Below, piece after piece: positions 6,726-7,735 of a DNA stretch of 7,735 nucleotides (within the stretch, counting starts at the first letter, position 1; each line of letters opens with the position of its first letter). Origin of the DNA: Paracoccaceae bacterium (GTDB lineage: Bacteria > Pseudomonadota > Alphaproteobacteria > Rhodobacterales > Rhodobacteraceae); the NCBI GenBank assembly GCA_004566265.1, contig SPLB01000135.1:1-7735 (forward strand), in the 5' to 3' direction. The notes below the pieces were generated by a model, which did not search any database, was not told where the DNA came from, and was given only the letters and a program-made list of their open reading frames with translations. The translations under genes were made by a program, and so were the position numbers.

Positions 6726-6758
6726 CGAACCGTCCGTCTCTTTAGGGTGGACGGTTCG
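6726..6758 (-). promoter_or_regulatory. Perfect 10-bp inverted repeat in the dctP leader
   Basis: CGAACCGTCC (6726-6735) and GGACGGTTCG (6749-6758) are exact inverse complements with a 13-nt loop. On the minus strand the stem ends 7 nt (AGATTTT) before the Shine-Dalgarno. As RNA it would be a stable leader hairpin, which could protect the 5' end or act as an attenuator. As DNA it could be an operator for a dimeric regulator. The T-run is only four long, so it is not a clear terminator. Confidence 0.7.
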
Positions 6759-6835
6759 TTTCAAGCACGTCCAACCCTAGTGATTGATCGCGGGATGTGA
6801 ATACCTAGTACTGCGTAGAGACCGGTGGTTAACGC

Positions 6836-6883
6836 TGCAAAATCGCAATTTGCACCATGATTTCTTCAAGGGTTTTGCACCAT
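6836..6883. repeat. TTTGCACCAT direct repeats with an inverted TGCAAA half-site
   Basis: TTTGCACCAT occurs exactly at 6849-6858 and again at 6874-6883, 25 bp apart start to start. An inverted copy of its left half, TGCAAA (6836-6841), makes a TGCAAA-N7-TTTGCA dyad with the first repeat. Location midway between divergent genes fits binding sites for a regulator, possibly a response regulator paired with the neighbouring sensor. The function is inferred. Confidence 0.5.
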
Positions 6884-6963
6884 TCCCCACAGGACCGCGA
6901 CAGCTTCAACCGGCAGGTCTTTGCTTATGGCGCGAGATTTCGTAACGATTCGGGAAACACCAA

Positions 6964-6982
6964 GGACCACGCTGCGTGGTTC
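6964..6982 (+). other. Stem-loop in the leader of the sensor gene
   Basis: ACCACG (6966-6971) and CGTGGT (6975-6980) pair around a 3-nt CTG loop. The stem extends by a G-T wobble (6965/6981) and a G-C pair (6964/6982). It ends 12 nt before the GGAGAGG ribosome site of the sensor gene. It could be a leader structure or a short DNA operator. Confidence 0.4.
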
Positions 6983-7008
6983 ATCTGCATCTTTGGAGAG
7001 GCTCGGTC

Positions 7009-7735
7009 ATGTTCCTGATCCGCCAGATTTTCCGGCCCAATTACGCGCAGAAGCTTTCGCTTTTGGCCACTTTGCCGATGATCATCGCCTGTTGCGCCAT
7101 TGCCGCGGTGGTTGCTTATCAATCGCGGGCCATGGCCGAACAGGAGATCCAAATCCTTGAACGCCAGCTGCTAGAAGCCAAAAAAGCAGAGCTGCGCAAC
7201 TACGTGACACAGGCGCGCAATTCCTTTGCCCATATATACGGCCCCGCAGCCCCCGATGATGAAGACGCTAAGCGGCAGGTCACACAAATGCTGGCGGCAA
7301 TGATCTATGGGAAAGATGGCTTCTTCTTTGTCTATGATTATGGCGGCACCAATCTGGTGAGCCCCCGACAGACCGAATTTATCAACCGCAATTGGCAAGG
7401 TTTATCGGATCCACGCGGTGTGCCGGTCGTGGACCGTTTGATCGATATCGCCCGCAAAGGTTCAGGTTGGCATACGTTTTTATGGGAAAAACCATCGACC
7501 GGACAGGAGGCCGTGATGGTCACCTATGTTGTCGGCCTGCAGGATTGGCAGTGGGCCGTTGGCACGGGCGTCTTCATTGATGATGTCCTTGCCTCGGTGG
7601 CGACCGCCCGTGCCGAAGTTGAAGTGCGCATTCAGCGCACGTTTATTTATATTGGTGTCATTGCCCTGACCGCGCTGATCTTGGTGTTCACCTCGGGCAT
7701 GGTGTTGAATATTCGCGAACGACGGCTGGCAGATG
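7009..7735 (+). CDS. Cache-domain membrane sensor, N-terminal part (probable sensor histidine kinase, 3' end outside window)
   Basis: ATG 7009 opens a frame running off the right edge with 242 complete codons visible. GGAGAGG at 6995-7001 supports the start, 7 nt away. Layout: a short cytoplasmic N-terminus, a membrane helix at about 16-37, a periplasmic single Cache domain at about 40-205, a second helix at about 212-234, then NIRERRLAD entering the cytoplasm. Cache marks are GKDGFFFVYDYGGTNLVSP (101-119), GSGWHTFLWEKP (151-162) and WQWAVGTGVFIDD (180-192). Domains of this type often bind small carboxylates. The output domain is not visible. A histidine kinase is likeliest, given the divergent TRAP operon and the short juxtamembrane linker without an obvious HAMP, but a chemoreceptor or cyclase output cannot be excluded. 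Confidence 0.85.
   Translation, partial: MFLIRQIFRPNYAQKLSLLATLPMIIACCAIAAVVAYQSRAMAEQEIQILERQLLEAKKAELRNYVTQARNSFAHIYGPAAPDDEDAKRQVTQMLAAMIYGKDGFFFVYDYGGTNLVSPRQTEFINRNWQGLSDPRGVPVVDRLIDIARKGSGWHTFLWEKPSTGQEAVMVTYVVGLQDWQWAVGTGVFIDDVLASVATARAEVEVRIQRTFIYIGVIALTALILVFTSGMVLNIRERRLAD

Larger units (their letters stand above)
6704..7008. other. Divergent intergenic control region between dctP and the sensor gene
   Basis: These 305 bp hold no supported gene: short frames here are tiny or overlap the real genes in other frames. The region holds the dctP ribosome site, the leader inverted repeat at 6726-6758, TTTGCA-type repeats at 6836-6883, a hairpin at 6964-6982, and the sensor ribosome site (GGAGAGG, 6995-7001). 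CCTAGT also occurs twice (6776-6781, 6804-6809). I could not assign a convincing -35/-10 pair or a sigma54 -24/-12 element on either strand. The promoters of both divergent genes must lie here if each has its own. Confidence 0.75.

Noticed and set aside
6759..6990. A sigma54 -24/-12 promoter for dctP or the sensor, by analogy with DctB/DctD systems
   Set aside because: TGG and GC elements occur, for example minus-strand TGGTGCAAATTGC near 6846-6858, but the GG-to-GC spacing is 8 rather than 10 and the flanking consensus is absent.

Overview
The window looks like chromosomal DNA of an alphaproteobacterium of the Roseobacter/Rhodobacterales group. This rests on moderately high GC with GC-ending codons, a tail of a DUF2852-type protein followed by an RDD protein and a bacterial ATE-type transferase, and a TRAP transporter next to a Cache-domain sensor. 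The assignment comes from remembered family resemblance, not from a database search.

Left part (1-2160, all on +): the 3' end of a DUF2852-like gene, a small RDD-family membrane protein, then a probable two-gene operon. That operon holds bpt (leucyl-tRNA--protein transferase, N-degron pathway) and, 3 nt later, a VOC/glyoxalase-fold protein. A plausible sigma70 promoter lies before bpt. A strong hairpin at 2126-2154 closes the operon, and its A/T flanks let it also terminate the convergent operon coming from the right.

Middle part (2173-6703, all on -): a tripartite TRAP transporter transcribed dctP > dctQ > dctM. The binding protein is of the TakP/FcbT1 type (2-oxoacid or aromatic carboxylate class) with a Tat signal. 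Both membrane subunits are much larger than usual: DctQ about 315 aa and DctM 784 aa, with extra predicted helices and soluble insertions. A GC-rich stem-loop sits between dctP and dctQ, and a perfect 10-bp stem-loop sits in the dctP leader just before a very strong Shine-Dalgarno.

Right part (6704-7735): a 305-bp divergent control region with repeated TTTGCACCAT elements and two hairpins. It is followed on + by the start of a membrane sensor (TM-Cache-TM), cut by the window end and probably a histidine kinase. The simplest reading is that the sensor detects the transporter's substrate, or a related carboxylate, and controls the divergent TRAP operon through a regulator encoded beyond the window. 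I see no mobile element, CRISPR array or RNA gene. The most unusual items are the enlarged TRAP permease pair and the structured control region.
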